Shown here: positions 10,737 to 21,850 of the stretch, piece after piece | Numbering within the stretch: position 1 is the first letter of the stretch | Layout of the letters: every line of letters starts with the position of its first letter | Origin: Chlamydomonas sphaeroides | Lineage: Eukaryota > Chlorophyta > Chlorophyceae > Chlamydomonadales > Chlamydomonadaceae | DNA length: 40,792 nucleotides | Assembly (NCBI GenBank): GCA_001662425.1 | Contig: BDDC01000070.1 | Location: forward strand, 80,193 to 120,984 | Direction: 5' to 3' | Translations under genes and position numbers: made by a program | Notes under the pieces: model-generated | Databases searched by the model: none | Seen by the model: only the letters and a program-made list of their open reading frames with translations | Told to the model about the DNA's origin: nothing

Positions 10737-12194
10737 CTGGTGCGCGCCTGCCTAAGGTCCCTACATTCAGGACAGGGCGGCGGCTCTGGCGACGCACCGG
10801 CCTGGGCACGTGGCATTCAAGCAGCGGCCTGGACTATCCTCCGTGCTGATCGCACCCTTGTATTTCGTTTGCGTGAGTAACTACTGTCCTGGACGCGGCA
10901 GCCTGCTGACAGGCCTTTGTCAAATTATGTGTGACGCAGGAGCCTGTATGTGCTGGATCGCAATGCTTGACGCACGGGCTTTGCATATTCATGATGGCGG
11001 TATTGTTGTGTTGCCGTGCTAGCTAGCCGTACTGTTGCATACTATCGCAAATGGGCTTTGGAATGTTGCGGTGCCAGCGCTTGCTTCCTACAAGGCAGCC
11101 GGCAAATGCACACCACAAAAGTATATTTTGCTGACGGCTGTAGTCTTGGCATGCCAGGCCAAGCAGGCCGCAACAGTGGCACCGAGCGACTCGTGGACTG
11201 AGCAGCTTCGTGATAGCGATAGTGTGATGGCGTGCTTGCGGTAATTAGGGCGATCAGCTAGCAGACGCTTGACGGGTATGCGCCGGGGACTAGGGAAGAC
11301 CAGGTAGGGGTAGGTCGTTAGCTGGGACCGTGTCGGCTCGACTGGCCAAGAATCCACCTGTGGCTCGCAGGGCGAAGATGCCTTGTAACTGCTGAGACGT
11401 GCGTCGCGCAGCACGCGTTGTATGCAGCCAGCAGCCGTCAGCAGCACTTCCTAGCACTTCAGCTTGCGGGAGGACGACGCAGCAGCAGGAGTAACGGGTA
11501 TGCTTCGCCGCAACCAGTTCGCTTCCCTATGGCTGGCCTCTCCCTACGAGCAGTAGAAGCAGCTGACATTTTGATAGAATACGCCCGTTGGTGCTTGCAT
11601 GAGCTGCGCAGTGCGGATATTGCTGTGCGGACCAGGGGAACGGACCACGCCAAGCTCGCGAGCGGACTGGCACGAAAAACGCCCCATCCAGTAAGCGAAC
11701 ATACAGTAGTCGTCACCTGGCTGCTGCTGATCAAGTTCACCGTTTTCCTACGCCACTTGACAGATTCGCTCCCGGTTGCGTGCGGGGGACGGTTACGGGC
11801 GCCGCGCCAGCGGCCACCCAGCATCGTTACAGCAGCCAGCCTTCGCTACACCCACACGCGCACGAAACCTCCACTCTTCGGTAAGCGGGATGCGGCTGCC
11901 GCTGCTGCAAAATCTTGCAGTTGTTCACTTCGAATTGCTCCCAAACGTACGTCGGCGGGTCAGGTGTATCCCCATTCATTCTCATTTTACAAATAAAAGC
12001 TCCAGGAGGCGCGGGCCCTCCTGGCACCATAGATGCATTTACTGGGCGCGACTGGCCGTAGTACCGGACCAGACCATGTCTCCTTAGCCCATCGGCGCCC
12101 TCCTGACTAGACCAGCGTGTTTGGGAATCGATCATTGCATGCCCGAGATAAGTCTGCCTGCATCCACTCAGCACACCTGCGCCACAAGGCCGCA

Positions 12195-12212
12195 ACACAC
12201 ACACACACACAC
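12195..12212. repeat. (AC)9 microsatellite
   Basis: Nine uninterrupted AC dinucleotides in non-coding sequence, followed by a T-rich stretch. Confidence 0.9.
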
Positions 12213-12539
12213 TTCTTTCTATTATACTTATACTTATTTCTGAACACACACTGCCTGCTGCAGAGGCTCGTGCATTCGTGTCCGTGCGTGTCCGTCGTCC
12301 ACAGCAGCGGCCTGCACGTTCAGCGACACATGGCCCACACAGGCAAGCGCCGCTGACTGTCGTCGTCCCCCGCGCGCATGCCAGCACGCACCCTACCGCT
12401 ACCGGTCACGCTAACGCTAGATCGCCAGGTGGCGCCTCCGCATGCGCTCTGGGTGGTCCACAACACCGTCCTCACATACACGGCCGCACCAATGCCCCTT
12501 GCCGCCGTGCGTGCGCGGGCTCTCTGACGAGCGACGCCG

Positions 12540-14291
12540 GGCCGCTGCCGTCCGCCTCCTCCAAGCGCAGCCTGCGCCTTGTAAGCACGCAGCCTTACAT
12601 TGGCCTCCACTATAGTTCACCAAAGTGGACAAACATTACACTTTATTGGCTTGCAACACGGCATGTATGATGAGCCACCCCTCATGTGCTCCATCCGCCG
12701 TGTGTCACAGCCGTCCTACGCATGGTGCGTTGGTGCCACAAAAGCTCTCAGCCATCATCCGACGCCAACTGCCTACCCGCTCATGTCATGTCCTGTCGCA
12801 ACTGAGCCCTGACTCTCCCTGCTGCTGCTGGTGTAGGAGATGGACGCCCTACTGCTGACGCGCGGCACCTCGGTCCGGCGGGCGCTGGCGGGGCGCCACT
12901 ACCTGGAGCCCGCCAGGGAGGGGCGCCATCCCCAGGGCGTGCCGCGCCTCACCGCCCAGGCCGCCCACTCCGGCTCCGACAGGGGTCGTATCTTCCATCG
13001 ATTTGATCGATTTGATCGATTCCATTTGACTACAATCGGACCTTGATCGATACACTTGTCGATGTTAGAAATGGAAATCGATGGCATAATCGATACCATG
13101 GAACGATCGTTTTTGCCCGGGAATGCATGGTGATCGACACCACGTCGTCGCGCCCGGATCGTGGCGGGGGGTGGGGTCGGGTAGCCGGACGGGGTAGGCA
13201 TACGCACGAGGCACGCGGAAGGCCGTTTCCTGCCTATTGACCTCTACCCTCTANNNNNNNNNNNNNNNNNNNNNNNNNNNNNNNNNNNNNNNNNNNNNNN
13301 NNNNNNNNNNNNNNNNNNNNNNNNNNNNNNNNNNNNNNNNNNNNNNNNNNNNNNNNNNNNNNNNNNNNNNNNNNNNNNNNNNNNNNNNNNNNNNNNNNNN
13401 NNNNNNNNNNNNNNNNNNNNNNNNNNNNNNNNNNNNNNNNNNNNNNNNNNNNNNNNNNNNNNNNNNNNNNNNNNNNNNNNNNNNNNNNNNNNNNNNNNNN
13501 NNNNNNNNNNNNNNNNNNNNNNNNNNNNNNNNNNNNNNNNNNNNNNNNNNNNNNNNNNNNNNNNNNNNNNNNNNNNNNNNNNNNNNNNNNNNNNNNNNNN
13601 NNNNNNNNNNNNNNNNNNNNNNNNNNNNNNNNNNNNNNNNNNNNNNNNNNNNNNNNNNNNNNNNNNNNNNNNNNNNNNNNNNNNNNNNNNNNNNNNNNNN
13701 NNNNNNNNNNNNNNNNNNNNNNNNCTGACGCCTTGATCGACACCACGTCGATCGATCGGACATCGCCGATTTGACCCCTTGATCGATACCACGGGTCGAT
13801 AGGACGGTCCCTAAAACGGCGGGCGATCGATAGGCTTTCCGATACCCCCCAAAGTAAGATACGACTCCTGCTCCGGCAGCGGCCTGGGCGGCGTCAGGAG
13901 GGCACACGGCGGCCGCTGGGCCCAACAGCAGCAGCAGGCTGCAGGCGGCCCTGGTTTTGAGGGGTGCCCCGTGCGGCTGCTGCCCCTAACGGACGGCAGC
14001 CGCGAGCCGGAGGACGCTCGCGGCTTTGCGGTGTGGCTGAGCCGCCAGAGCGAGGAGACCGGGCTGCAGTCGGGGCCGCACGCGCTGTACTGGCTGGCGC
14101 CGCTGCCGCAGCTGGTGCGGCCCCTGGGGGCGCCGTTGTGGGTGTGGCCGCTGGGGCTGGGCCAACACATCGGCCGTGGCGCGCCCTGCCTGATGCAGCC
14201 CCTGGTGCCGGGCGGCTGGGGCGGCGCGGCGGCAGCGGGCAGCCAAGAGGCTGATAGCGTCGCCATGCCGGCGGCCCCGGGCGGCAGCTAA
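12540..14291 (+). CDS. Unrecognised protein, 3' part, interrupted by repeats and an assembly gap
   Basis: I do not recognise this product. A probable exon ends at 12580 (reading PLPSASSKRSLRL, donor GTAAGC); its start is unknown and 12540 is nominal. The next exon begins at 12837 after TGTAG and reads EMDALLLTRGTSVRRALAGR onward in phase, until ATCGAT repeats begin near 12990. After the N gap, an exon probably opens at 13880 and runs to TAA at 14291. It has a Gln run, then GFAVWLSRQSEETGLQSG and a Trp/Leu/Pro-rich segment (LYWLAPLPQLVRPLGAPLWV). That the pieces on both sides of the gap belong to one gene is inferred from strand, spacing and a good 3' UTR. The repeats most likely sit in an intron. 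Confidence 0.45.
12985..13860. repeat. ATCGAT-rich repeat tract around an assembly gap
   Basis: Both sides of the N run are packed with GATCGAT/ATCGATACCA words. On the left (12995-13140) there are three successive TTGATCGATT steps, then ATCGATGGCATAATCGATAC and GATCGACACCACGTCG. On the right (13725-13840) come TTGATCGACACCACGTCGAT, TTGATCGATACCACGG and GGCGATCGATAGG. Shared words on both sides suggest one satellite-like array that assembly could not close. Confidence 0.75.
13254..13724. other. Assembly gap (471 N)
   Basis: An uninterrupted run of N. Its true length is unknown. It falls inside the ATCGAT repeat and probably inside an intron of the 12.5-14.3 kb gene. Confidence 1.
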
Positions 14292-15802
14292 GGCCGTGGC
14301 GACGAGGGCGGAGGGGGCGCTGCGAGCCGGGCCGACTGAAGGGGTTGGGTGCTGAGGTAGTTCAGCATTGCCGCTGTGAGGGCAAAGCTTCCGAGTCCGA
14401 GCTGGACAGACGCTTGGCTTTGCGAGCGTGCCCTTGCCGGCCGCGCCCGGTGGAAGCAAGAGCGGGCGCGCTTGCTAGGACTCGCCGGATAGTGGGACAT
14501 GAGGGCCTCTGGCCGGGCCGGGCCGTCACAAGCGATGCGAATGTGGAATGACGTTGAGCGCCACCAGTGTGGGTGCTGCGTCTGCGAAGCGGTGACGCAA
14601 CGGGTGCCCGGAGCATAGTAGACTGCCCGCACCCCTGTCGCGTAGGGCAGCGCAGCGCCGCACCCCAACTGCTGCCGCCATGCGCGCTGACGGCCGACTA
14701 CGAAGTGAAAAACCGCTGCTGCGTGCACAGAGCAGAGCGCGGCCCCACACCGCCCGCCAAGCCACGCGTGATTTGTAATGCGGGAGGCGCTGGACAGATA
14801 GCGCTGCATCCGATCTGCGGCCCGGCAGCATGCGTAGCTGCAGCCCACGCAGCAGCAAGCGCCCAGGCGTCCCACCCGAGGAGCGCGCAGCAGCCAGCTG
14901 CAGTGGCTGTCTTGCCCCGCAGGCGGGGCCAAGAGGGGTCCCTGCTTGGGCGCTGCGATGTTGAAGTAGGACGACGAGCCGCATGCCCTGTCCTCTGGCA
15001 GGAGGTGGACAGACACATGCAGGGCCTCAAGCGCAGCCGAATAAGCCGAACGCAATGCGCTGTCCCCCGTGGCGTGGCGCCAGCATTATCCCGGCGGGGG
15101 CGGGCTGGCGACTGGGGCGCTGCAATAGGCTGGGGTCTGGGGCGCCGCAGTAGGCGCCTTCCTGCGCAGTCAAGGCAGGGATGGCTGTAATTCTACGGGG
15201 CCGTGGCAGCGAACGCAGTACAGGGTTGGCTAGTTGCGCATGAGCTGTGCGTGCTGCAGTGCAACAGCGGGCACTGTAACAGTGGTCCATCTTTCTAGCT
15301 TACCAGCGCACGCTCTGCATCTAGTGAGCGACGTAAGGTGGCCACGTTGGGCGGGCCCCGCTGGCACGGCCGCGCGGCAAAGCGAGGTGTTGATGGTTCT
15401 CAATGTTGCGCAGACAAATGGCTCGGAACAAAACTTCAAAGCGCATTCACGTCGCAGCCTGTTGGCAAGAGCAGCGGGCTCAAGTGCTGGCAGACAAACA
15501 AAAGCTGTACCCAGGCCCTGTGCGCGCGCGAGGAAAGGGCTCGTAATGCACGAAACCCTAGAAACCCCCGACCGGCCAGCTTTCCTTCAATCTCCCCCCC
15601 CATTCCCCCCTGATAACACCCCTGGCTTCTCGCCGCCAGATGGCTCCAAAGCTCCAAATCAAGCACCCGAAGGTGTCCGAAAGCTTCTGGTGAGGGCCTA
15701 CGGCGTACTACAGGGTGCCGGCGAGCCCTTGTACTGTGAAACTAGCGTATGGAGAAGTAAAGCGAAGCCAGGGGTACAGAGTGTAAGTCCGTGAAAGGTA
15801 CC
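14292..15802. other. 3' UTR and non-coding stretch
   Basis: The first ~500 bp are the likely 3' UTR of the gene ending at 14291, with TGTAA at 14774. No exon chain is visible in the rest. The open frames on both strands have the Ala/Arg/Cys/Ser-rich composition typical of GC-rich non-coding DNA. I specifically looked for the last NAP1 exon next to the fragment at 15803 and did not find it. Confidence 0.5.
14774..14778 (+). terminator. TGTAA poly(A) signal for the gene ending at 14291
   Basis: TGTAA lies 483 bp after the TAA stop, as expected for a volvocine 3' UTR. This supports 14291 as a real gene end. Confidence 0.55.
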
Positions 15803-16343
15803 TGCCGACGAGCCCATAATGCATATGCTCCGTTGCGCAGCCACATGCCGCACCTGGTCCACCGCTGCCAGCGCCTGCTGCCTAGCCGCCACTGCAGCCG
15901 GGCCGATGGCGCCCGACCCCGCCTGCGCCTGCAGCAGCGCCAGGGTGGTGCGCTGGAAGGCGCACAGCGCGGCGGCGGCGGGGGAGGCACAGCCCAGCAG
16001 GAAGGGCCCGGCGGCGGGGTGCAGGACCTGTGTTAGGGAGGGAAAGCAAGGTATGTAGGGGACAGTAAGGGGTGTCATGGACGCGAAGGGATTGTGTACG
16101 GCGGGCACGACCTCATACTAGAATACGTAACCCATTGCCAGGGAGCATGGGACACACCTGCGCCATCGCGGCCTGGCCGCTGAGGGCGGTCGACAACGCG
16201 GCCGTTGTGACCAGACTGAGCAGCGCGGCCTGGGGCTGTGGGCTGCCGGGCGAGCTGAGCCAGCCGGCGGGAGCGGCTGGGCCGGGAGGCGGAGCGGCAC
16301 CGCTGCGGCTGCCGGCGCTGGAGCCCGAGCGGCTGCGGGAGGA
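15803..16343 (-). pseudogene. NAP1 gene fragment, inverted copy of 37975-38513
   Basis: On the minus strand this begins inside the NAP1 exon that spans 37849-38159 (at PPSRSRSGSSAGSRSG), continues through the complete 126-bp intron and the complete next exon (VLHPAAGPFLLGCASPAAAA...), and stops about 50 bp into the following intron. Both splice sites and the reading frame are intact. The intron differs by only a few substitutions and a small indel, so the copy is recent and DNA-mediated rather than a retrocopy. Nothing homologous was found for the exons before or after it, so it cannot make NAP1. It points away from CHYB, whose start is ~840 bp to the right. Confidence 0.9.
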
Positions 16344-17179
16344 CGGAGCCCCGTGAAGTGTCGGCCCCTCGGCCCCGCATGGCCGCTCTCGCCCAGACAA
16401 TTTATCCGACCCAACTTCTCACGTTCTGGTTTGGATGCGGACGGCATGGTACAGCCGACTGCTGCCAGGGCAAGGGCGCGCTGGGGTGAAGCAACCGACC
16501 TCATCTGACCTGTGCGGTGGCAGGAGGCGCCTCGCATACCGTGGCAGTGGTGGTCTGAAGTGCTGGCTGTAGCGCTGTAGCTGCCTTGGGTACACGGAGG
16601 CACTGGAGGGCATGGAGCGGGGTGCCGCCGCCCGCTGGTGCGGGGGTTGACAGAGTTCAAGCACGGACGCTGCCTTTGTCGCTGACCCCTTCAACACAGG
16701 TGGGAGGCAGGTGCACAGGCCCGTGACAATGGCGCGAAGGTCTCGAGGGTGAAAGGGTTCGCCGAAGCCTGCCGAAGGTTGCGAGAAGCTTGGGTTCGCT
16801 TTGGGTTTTGGGGCCCATGGTTCAACGGCCCCGACTTCCTTGTCACTAGCCCATTCAATTGGCGAATTACGTGTCTTTCTGTACGTCTGCAAAGGAAGTG
16901 CAGTCAGGAAGGCAGGAATGTACCAGGTACATTTGTGCGGCCCTCAGAGATCGAAAGGTACGGCCGAGTCGCCTGCTTTCAGGGCCACAGGCCACCGCCG
17001 ACACGCTGGCCTCTCTGTAGTGCCCTGCCTGCGCCACCCGACGCACAGCCGCTGCCTCGCTCACACTACGCGCGAACGAGCGATCAGGGACAAATCACAA
17101 TCGCGGAAGGCGGACAGTGAGCTTCCAGAGCCACAAGGCTTCCTTCCAAAGCAATTGCTGGGATTTTGCAACTGCTAAC
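16344..17179. other. Region upstream of CHYB, no gene seen
   Basis: No supported coding region on either strand. The part next to 17180 should hold the CHYB promoter and 5' UTR. I see no convincing TATA box or other named element. Confidence 0.5.
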
Positions 17180-19397
17180 ATGCTTCAAAGGACGCGGCCC
17201 CTTGCTGCCTGTGGCGCACGCTCGGCGAAGCTTGCCCGGCCTCTGGTGCTCGTTCCGCGGGTTGGCGTACCTTCGACAACTCGGCTACAGCCTCTGAACA
17301 TTGCCGACCCCGCCGTTGGCTCGTCCCTGACCTCGGCGGTGCGTCGCGTGCAAGCATGTTGCAAACACCGCGCGCTCGTTTCTTCCTGCGCGGAGCGCCA
17401 ATTGGCCTTCAATAGCAATCGTGCTATTGCGTAGGCGAGCGCGGGACTCACTGGGGCAACTTGACCAGTGGTAGTCGTTTGCCGATTGATGAGCGTTGGT
17501 GCCGCCGCGAGCTGGCTGCCAGCTACCCAGCAGCCAATGTTTTTAATATTACGCTCAGAGCCCCCACGCTGTGCGTCGTGGTGCCTCTAACAAAGTGGCA
17601 GTAGCCCTGGCGCCACACGCGCCACCCACGCGCTCGTGGCTGGCCCGCGTCCGCAACGCCGCGCCCGTCGTGTCACCCTTACCCGCCTCCCGCCCGCCCT
17701 TGCACATTGCAGAGCACCAGTGAGCAGCATGTGGAGTCCCAGCCGGCCCAGCCTAAGTCTGAGTTTGAGCTGAAGCGCTTGGCGCGCAAGGAGCAGCGCG
17801 CCAAGTAAGCCCGCGCCGTGCCGCTGCCTCCGCCCCTGCACCCAACCAGGGCGTGCCGCTCTCCATGGGCCACCCAACCCCGCCTCAAAGTGCCGCGTTG
17901 ATTGGTATGCCCTCCGCTTGCCCTGACCTCGCCTTTCCCTCCCCGCTCACCTCATCCGCAGGGAGGCCATGGTCTACCAGGTGTCGGCCATTGCCACCAC
18001 GGTACTCATCCTGACCATCGCCATCGTCGCCACCTACTACCGCTTTGTGTGGCACGCGAGCGAAAACGGCAACCTGCCCTGGGACGAGATGGCTGCCACG
18101 CTGCTGCTGGTCTTCGGCGGCATGGTGAGGCCTGCACCCGGCTGCACCCTCAGCGCATTGCTGCGCGGGGACGAAGAACCGCGTTGGCGCTGCAACGCGC
18201 ATCGCCGTCCGGTTCCGAAGACCTCGCGCCGCCCGTTGCATGGCCGGACGAGCTGATCGCGCCCGGCCCGGCCCTGCGACCCCTGCCCCGGCCCGCAGTT
18301 CGGAATGGAGATGTACGCCCGCTTTGCACACAAGGTGCTGTGGCACGACTTTGAGCCCGGCTGGGCGCTGCACAAGTCGCACCACGAGCCGCGCACCGGG
18401 CCCTTTGAGCTCAACGACATCTACGCCGTCGCCAACGCCGTGCCCGCCATGGTGAGAGCCAGGCCGCTTGTCCCAGGGTCACTTCACAGACGAGGGCAGC
18501 CTCACGACGCTGGGCGTACGGCTGTGCCGCTGTGAGGTTCCTGCTCGCGAACCTCACCCGCGCCTTAATTTGTACACGACGCGCAGGCGCTCTGCGCGTA
18601 CGGCTTCTTCACGCCCCACGTGGTGGGCGGCGTCTGCTTCGGCGCCGGCCTGGGCATCACGCTGTTCGGCATCATGTACATGTTCTTCCACGACGGCCTG
18701 GTGCACAGGTGGGCCGGTGGAGGTGCAGACGGCTGGCCATCCCGGCCACAGCGCCGTGACATGCGGAGCGGATGCCGTGCCGTTGACGTCCGCCGCCCAG
18801 CAGCTGCGCCCGGCGGTTCGGCCGGCGGCTTGGTCGGAGTCTACCAGCTCGCGCCGACGCATGCTCGCGCCGACGCCGGAGCGCCAGCGCCAGCTCCGCT
18901 CTGCTCTACTCGCCACAATGCCTGGCCAGACCTTGTGTCCGCCCGCCCGCCTATCCGGTCCCCAGGCGCTTCCCCGTGGGCCCCATTGCCGACCTGCCGT
19001 ACATGAAGCGCGTGGTGGTGGCGCACCAGATCCACCACACCGACAAGTTTGCGGGAGTGCCCTTCGGCATGTTCCTGGGGCCGCAGGTGAGGCAGCTGAT
19101 GGCGGAGGGCCAGGACTGTGGGGCCGGGCGTGTGTTCAAAATGTCCCTGGCGCAACAGTGGGCGTAGCCGGACGGGTGGCGAGCCGTTTCGTGACCAGCG
19201 CGGGGCTGTGGCTCTCCTTGTGGTGTCCGCCGGCATGGTGTGCGCGTTTACCTGCGCTCTGCATGACCAACCGGCCGCTCGTCGCCCGTGCCCGACAGGA
19301 GCTCGAGGCGGTGCCAGGCGGCCGGGAACACCTGGACCGCATGGTTGCTGAGCTGGAGGCTCGCGAGGCTGCCGCCAAGGCGGCGGCCTCGGCGTAA
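17180..19397 (+). CDS. CHYB: Beta-carotene 3-hydroxylase (non-heme di-iron, CrtZ type)
   Basis: Hydroxylates the beta-ionone rings of beta-carotene to give zeaxanthin via beta-cryptoxanthin, in plastid membranes. Exons: 17180-17338, 17713-17804, 17962-18124, 18299-18451, 18587-18708, 18966-19086 and 19299-19397, all GT-AG and in phase; 302 residues, the usual plant/algal length. Residues 1-53 are basic and Ser/Ala/Leu-rich, like a transit peptide; this exon is the least certain part. A membrane span follows at ~88-108. All ten iron-binding histidines are present: H149/H154 (HKVLWH), H163/H166/H167 (HKSHH), H224/H229 (HDGLVH) and H250/H253/H254 (HQIHH). Family blocks GPFELND, FGAGLGIT and HRRFPVGPIAD are intact. 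The C-terminus is a short Glu/Ala helix. Next gene downstream is a histone deacetylase on the same strand; no functional link is implied. Confidence 0.93.
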
Positions 19398-19610
19398 TAT
19401 TTCGTCCATGTATGGCACTCGTTGTACGGCTGTGCGGCACGAGATTGTGCGGAGCAGGCACTCAGTGAGCGACGGCGCGGCGCAGGCGGCGACTGGTGGG
19501 GGTTGCGGATTTTTGTGTTATCTCAAGTACGGTTGGGGTTGCACAAACGATGTGTGCGTCGATTAAATATTGCGTCGGGAGGCGGCCCCGGCGAAGCGCC
19601 GCCGGTCTTG

Positions 19611-19625
19611 CACCACCACCACCAC
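19611..19625. repeat. (CAC)5 trinucleotide repeat
   Basis: Five CAC triplets in the CHYB 3' UTR. Confidence 0.9.
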
Positions 19626-20768
19626 CCCCTCGGGTTCTAGGTGGTGTGCAGCGCTGTCTTCGTCCCCGCCTAGTGTTCCTTGTCTTGTGAGCGGCCCTCG
19701 TGCGCTGCAGTTTCCAAGGCCTGGCTCGGCGTCTGCTGCGCGCGGCCGGGACCGGGCGGACAGGCTTCTCGTGGGTCGTGCGTGGGCCCTTGCGGCGGAC
19801 TTGTCATGCCGTCAGCATGGCGCGCCGCGCTCGAGCGGGCCTGGCGAGTCGAAGGACCTCTGGGCGAGCCGGGTGCCCAGCAGGGGCTCTTCGCTCCGGC
19901 GAGCAATCCGGGACGTGCGGTCGCGTGCTGGGCGGTGCTCTGGGCACGAAGCTGGCTCAGTGCTGGCATCAGAGGCGGAACTTAGCCGGGGGGATCCGTT
20001 GGGCTGGTATCGGCAGGTGGCGGAACTGCAATGAGAGCGGGACTGAGAGAGCGTGTGCTGTTGCGTGCCGTCGTCGGCGCTCCCTGGTTGCGTGGGGCGC
20101 ACCGCGTGATGTCATGTGCTGTTTGCGTGTGAGAGATATGAGTGCGAGAGACACCCTTTCAGGTAGTTTAATGGGCCAAGGCCCCCGCCGCCACGCAGCA
20201 ACAGCCGCGGGCGCGCCTAGCTTGCTGGCAGAGGTTCGGTGGAGAATCTGTTGTCCGGGCCTGTGTCCCGGCTAAATATTGCACTTGGCGCAGTGGGGCG
20301 CCGCGTGTGCGGCGCTCCGGCGCTCTAGCCAGTGGGTTGCGTTGGTGTTGGAGCGCGGCAGGGCCGGTGCCGTCGGCCTAAGCGCTGCGGAGGCGTGCGG
20401 AGGGTACGTTGCGCCCCCCGCGCGCTGCCGGCCCCAGCCGCGGCCACGGGCCGCGCAGTGCTCTGAACAAGGCAACGGACGAGGCGCCTTGGGACCGCTC
20501 GGGAAACAGTGGTTGCTGCACGCGCCTACAGGCGGGTCTGCTGGCCCACGTTTCTTGTGGACTTACTACTCTGCGGGTGCCCACTGCGGGCGGCAGCGGC
20601 GCTTGCCGCTGTCAGCCCCGCGGGTATGCGGGCGCGGTGACCCTTCATGACACGGGACGTCGAGCTGGATGGCTCGGTTGGCCGGGACTGCGTGCGTGCA
20701 GTGCGCTTGGAGGTGCGGGCTCGCAACGTGGACGTGCCGAGAGCACGTGCTGAATGTCGGGCTGTGGA

Positions 20769-20773
20769 TGTAA
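20769..20773 (+). terminator. TGTAA poly(A) signal candidate for CHYB
   Basis: First TGTAA on the plus strand after the CHYB stop at 19397, about 1.37 kb away. This is long for a 3' UTR but within the range known for volvocine genes. Confidence 0.4.
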
Positions 20774-21167
20774 CGGCTGATGTCACATTTGACCAGACCA
20801 AGCGCATGGCGTCCATTGGCCAGGTCAGGCATGTTCGCGTGAATCGCCACAATCAAGCGCATGACATTGGTTGGGCTCCAGACCTGACGGTCAGGGCCAG
20901 CAAGGCTGGGCAAGGCTCTCTCCATCCCCCGCAGGCGTCTCAACAGCCACACCATGCTCAGCCCCCAACCGCCACAGCCCTTATCGCCGGCCGACGCCGT
21001 CGGGCCGCCGTTGGCTCAGCTCATTTTGGGCTCTAGCCTCCCGACCGGCGCCCGCCGCGACGCTAGTCCCTGCCTGCTCGCGGCCCCCGGCCGCCCGGCG
21101 CCTGTGGCCGTGGCGGCGGTGCCTGGCGCGGTGCTGCCTGGCGCCTGCGCGGCTGCGGCGATGCAGC

Positions 21168-21436
21168 GGGATTGCCCTGGGCCGCTGGCGTAGCGTTTCA
21201 GCCAGCTGCCAGCAACATCTCTGTGGCGGCGGCCGAGGGATCGCCCTGGCGGGGCGGCTCACCAAGAGGCATAGCTGCGCTAAAGCAGCGGGATTGTCCT
21301 GGTGGCGCGGCTCAGGAAGCAGGATTGCTGTGGGAGGGTTGGAATTGCCCTTGCGGAACAGCTCAGCAGGCAGGAGGGATCGCCTTCGTTCAGCAGGTGG
21401 GATCGCAGTGGCGGGGGGTGGGTGGGATTGCCCTGG
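21168..21436. repeat. Degenerate minisatellite with core GGGATTGCCCTGG
   Basis: At least seven variants of a 13-bp core occur at irregular 25-70 bp spacing: 21168, 21238, 21290, 21341, 21377, 21399 and 21424, with a weaker one at 21321. The first and last are identical (GGGATTGCCCTGG). The sequence between cores is also related (GCAG, GCGGCTCA/AGCTCAGCAG). It lies between CHYB and the histone deacetylase gene. Confidence 0.65.
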
Positions 21437-21850
21437 CCCCCGGCCGCGACGATTGCTCTGCAGCATGTGGAGCACAGCACGCGCATGCAATCGACGCGTC
21501 ACCTCTGTAGGCACGGAGGTAGCTGAGGCAGCCTCGTGCCGCCCACCGGCGCTTCCAGGGGCGCTCTCCCGCAGGGCGCTTCCAGGGACCTAGAGAGCGA
21601 TGGTGCGCGGGGCGCAGAGTGCACCTCGCAACAGCGATGGGCGTATAAGTTGCTGCGAGTGTGTGGGTTATAGAGAGAGAGGACGTCGCGGTGTGCGGGG
21701 ACGCGTATTGTTTCCTTGGGGGGAGATGAATCGGTCCGAGGGGCCCCGGCCGGGCCTCGACGTGCCTGGATCGAACCGCATCCGTGTACAGGAAGCCCGC
21801 ACAGTCAGCGCTCCGAAAGCAAGAGCCGCCCTCACTAGGAAACGCTACGT

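Larger units (their letters stand above)
9924..12250. other. 3' UTR of the LRR gene followed by gene-poor sequence
   Basis: The first ~700 bp are probably the LRR gene's 3' UTR, ending near the TGTAA at 10603. Beyond that the sequence has lower GC, several short repeats and no exon chain that I could support on either strand. It may contain 5' exons of the gene at 12.5-14.3 kb. Confidence 0.45.
19398..21850. other. CHYB 3' UTR and CHYB-deacetylase intergenic region
   Basis: The first part is the CHYB 3' UTR. The first plus-strand TGTAA is at 20769, implying an unusually long UTR unless a variant signal is used. The remainder holds a degenerate minisatellite (21168-21436) and presumably the promoter of the histone deacetylase gene. 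No exon chain was found on either strand. Confidence 0.5.

Noticed and set aside
10660..10745. tRNA gene suggested by GGTTCGATTCC
   Set aside because: No acceptor stem, D-arm or anticodon arm can be drawn upstream at the right distance; kept only as a B-box-like sequence.
5100..12500. LTR retrotransposon or DNA transposon in the gene-poor stretches
   Set aside because: No long terminal repeats, target-site duplications, reverse transcriptase, integrase or transposase motifs could be seen.
14288..15055. 255-codon minus-strand open frame
   Set aside because: Overlaps the 3' UTR of the gene ending at 14291. Cys/Ala/Arg/Ser-rich, no domain and no splice-supported extension.
20647..21593. Plus-strand open frames between CHYB and the deacetylase as a gene
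   Set aside because: They run through the degenerate minisatellite, lack splice-consistent blocks and have no domain.
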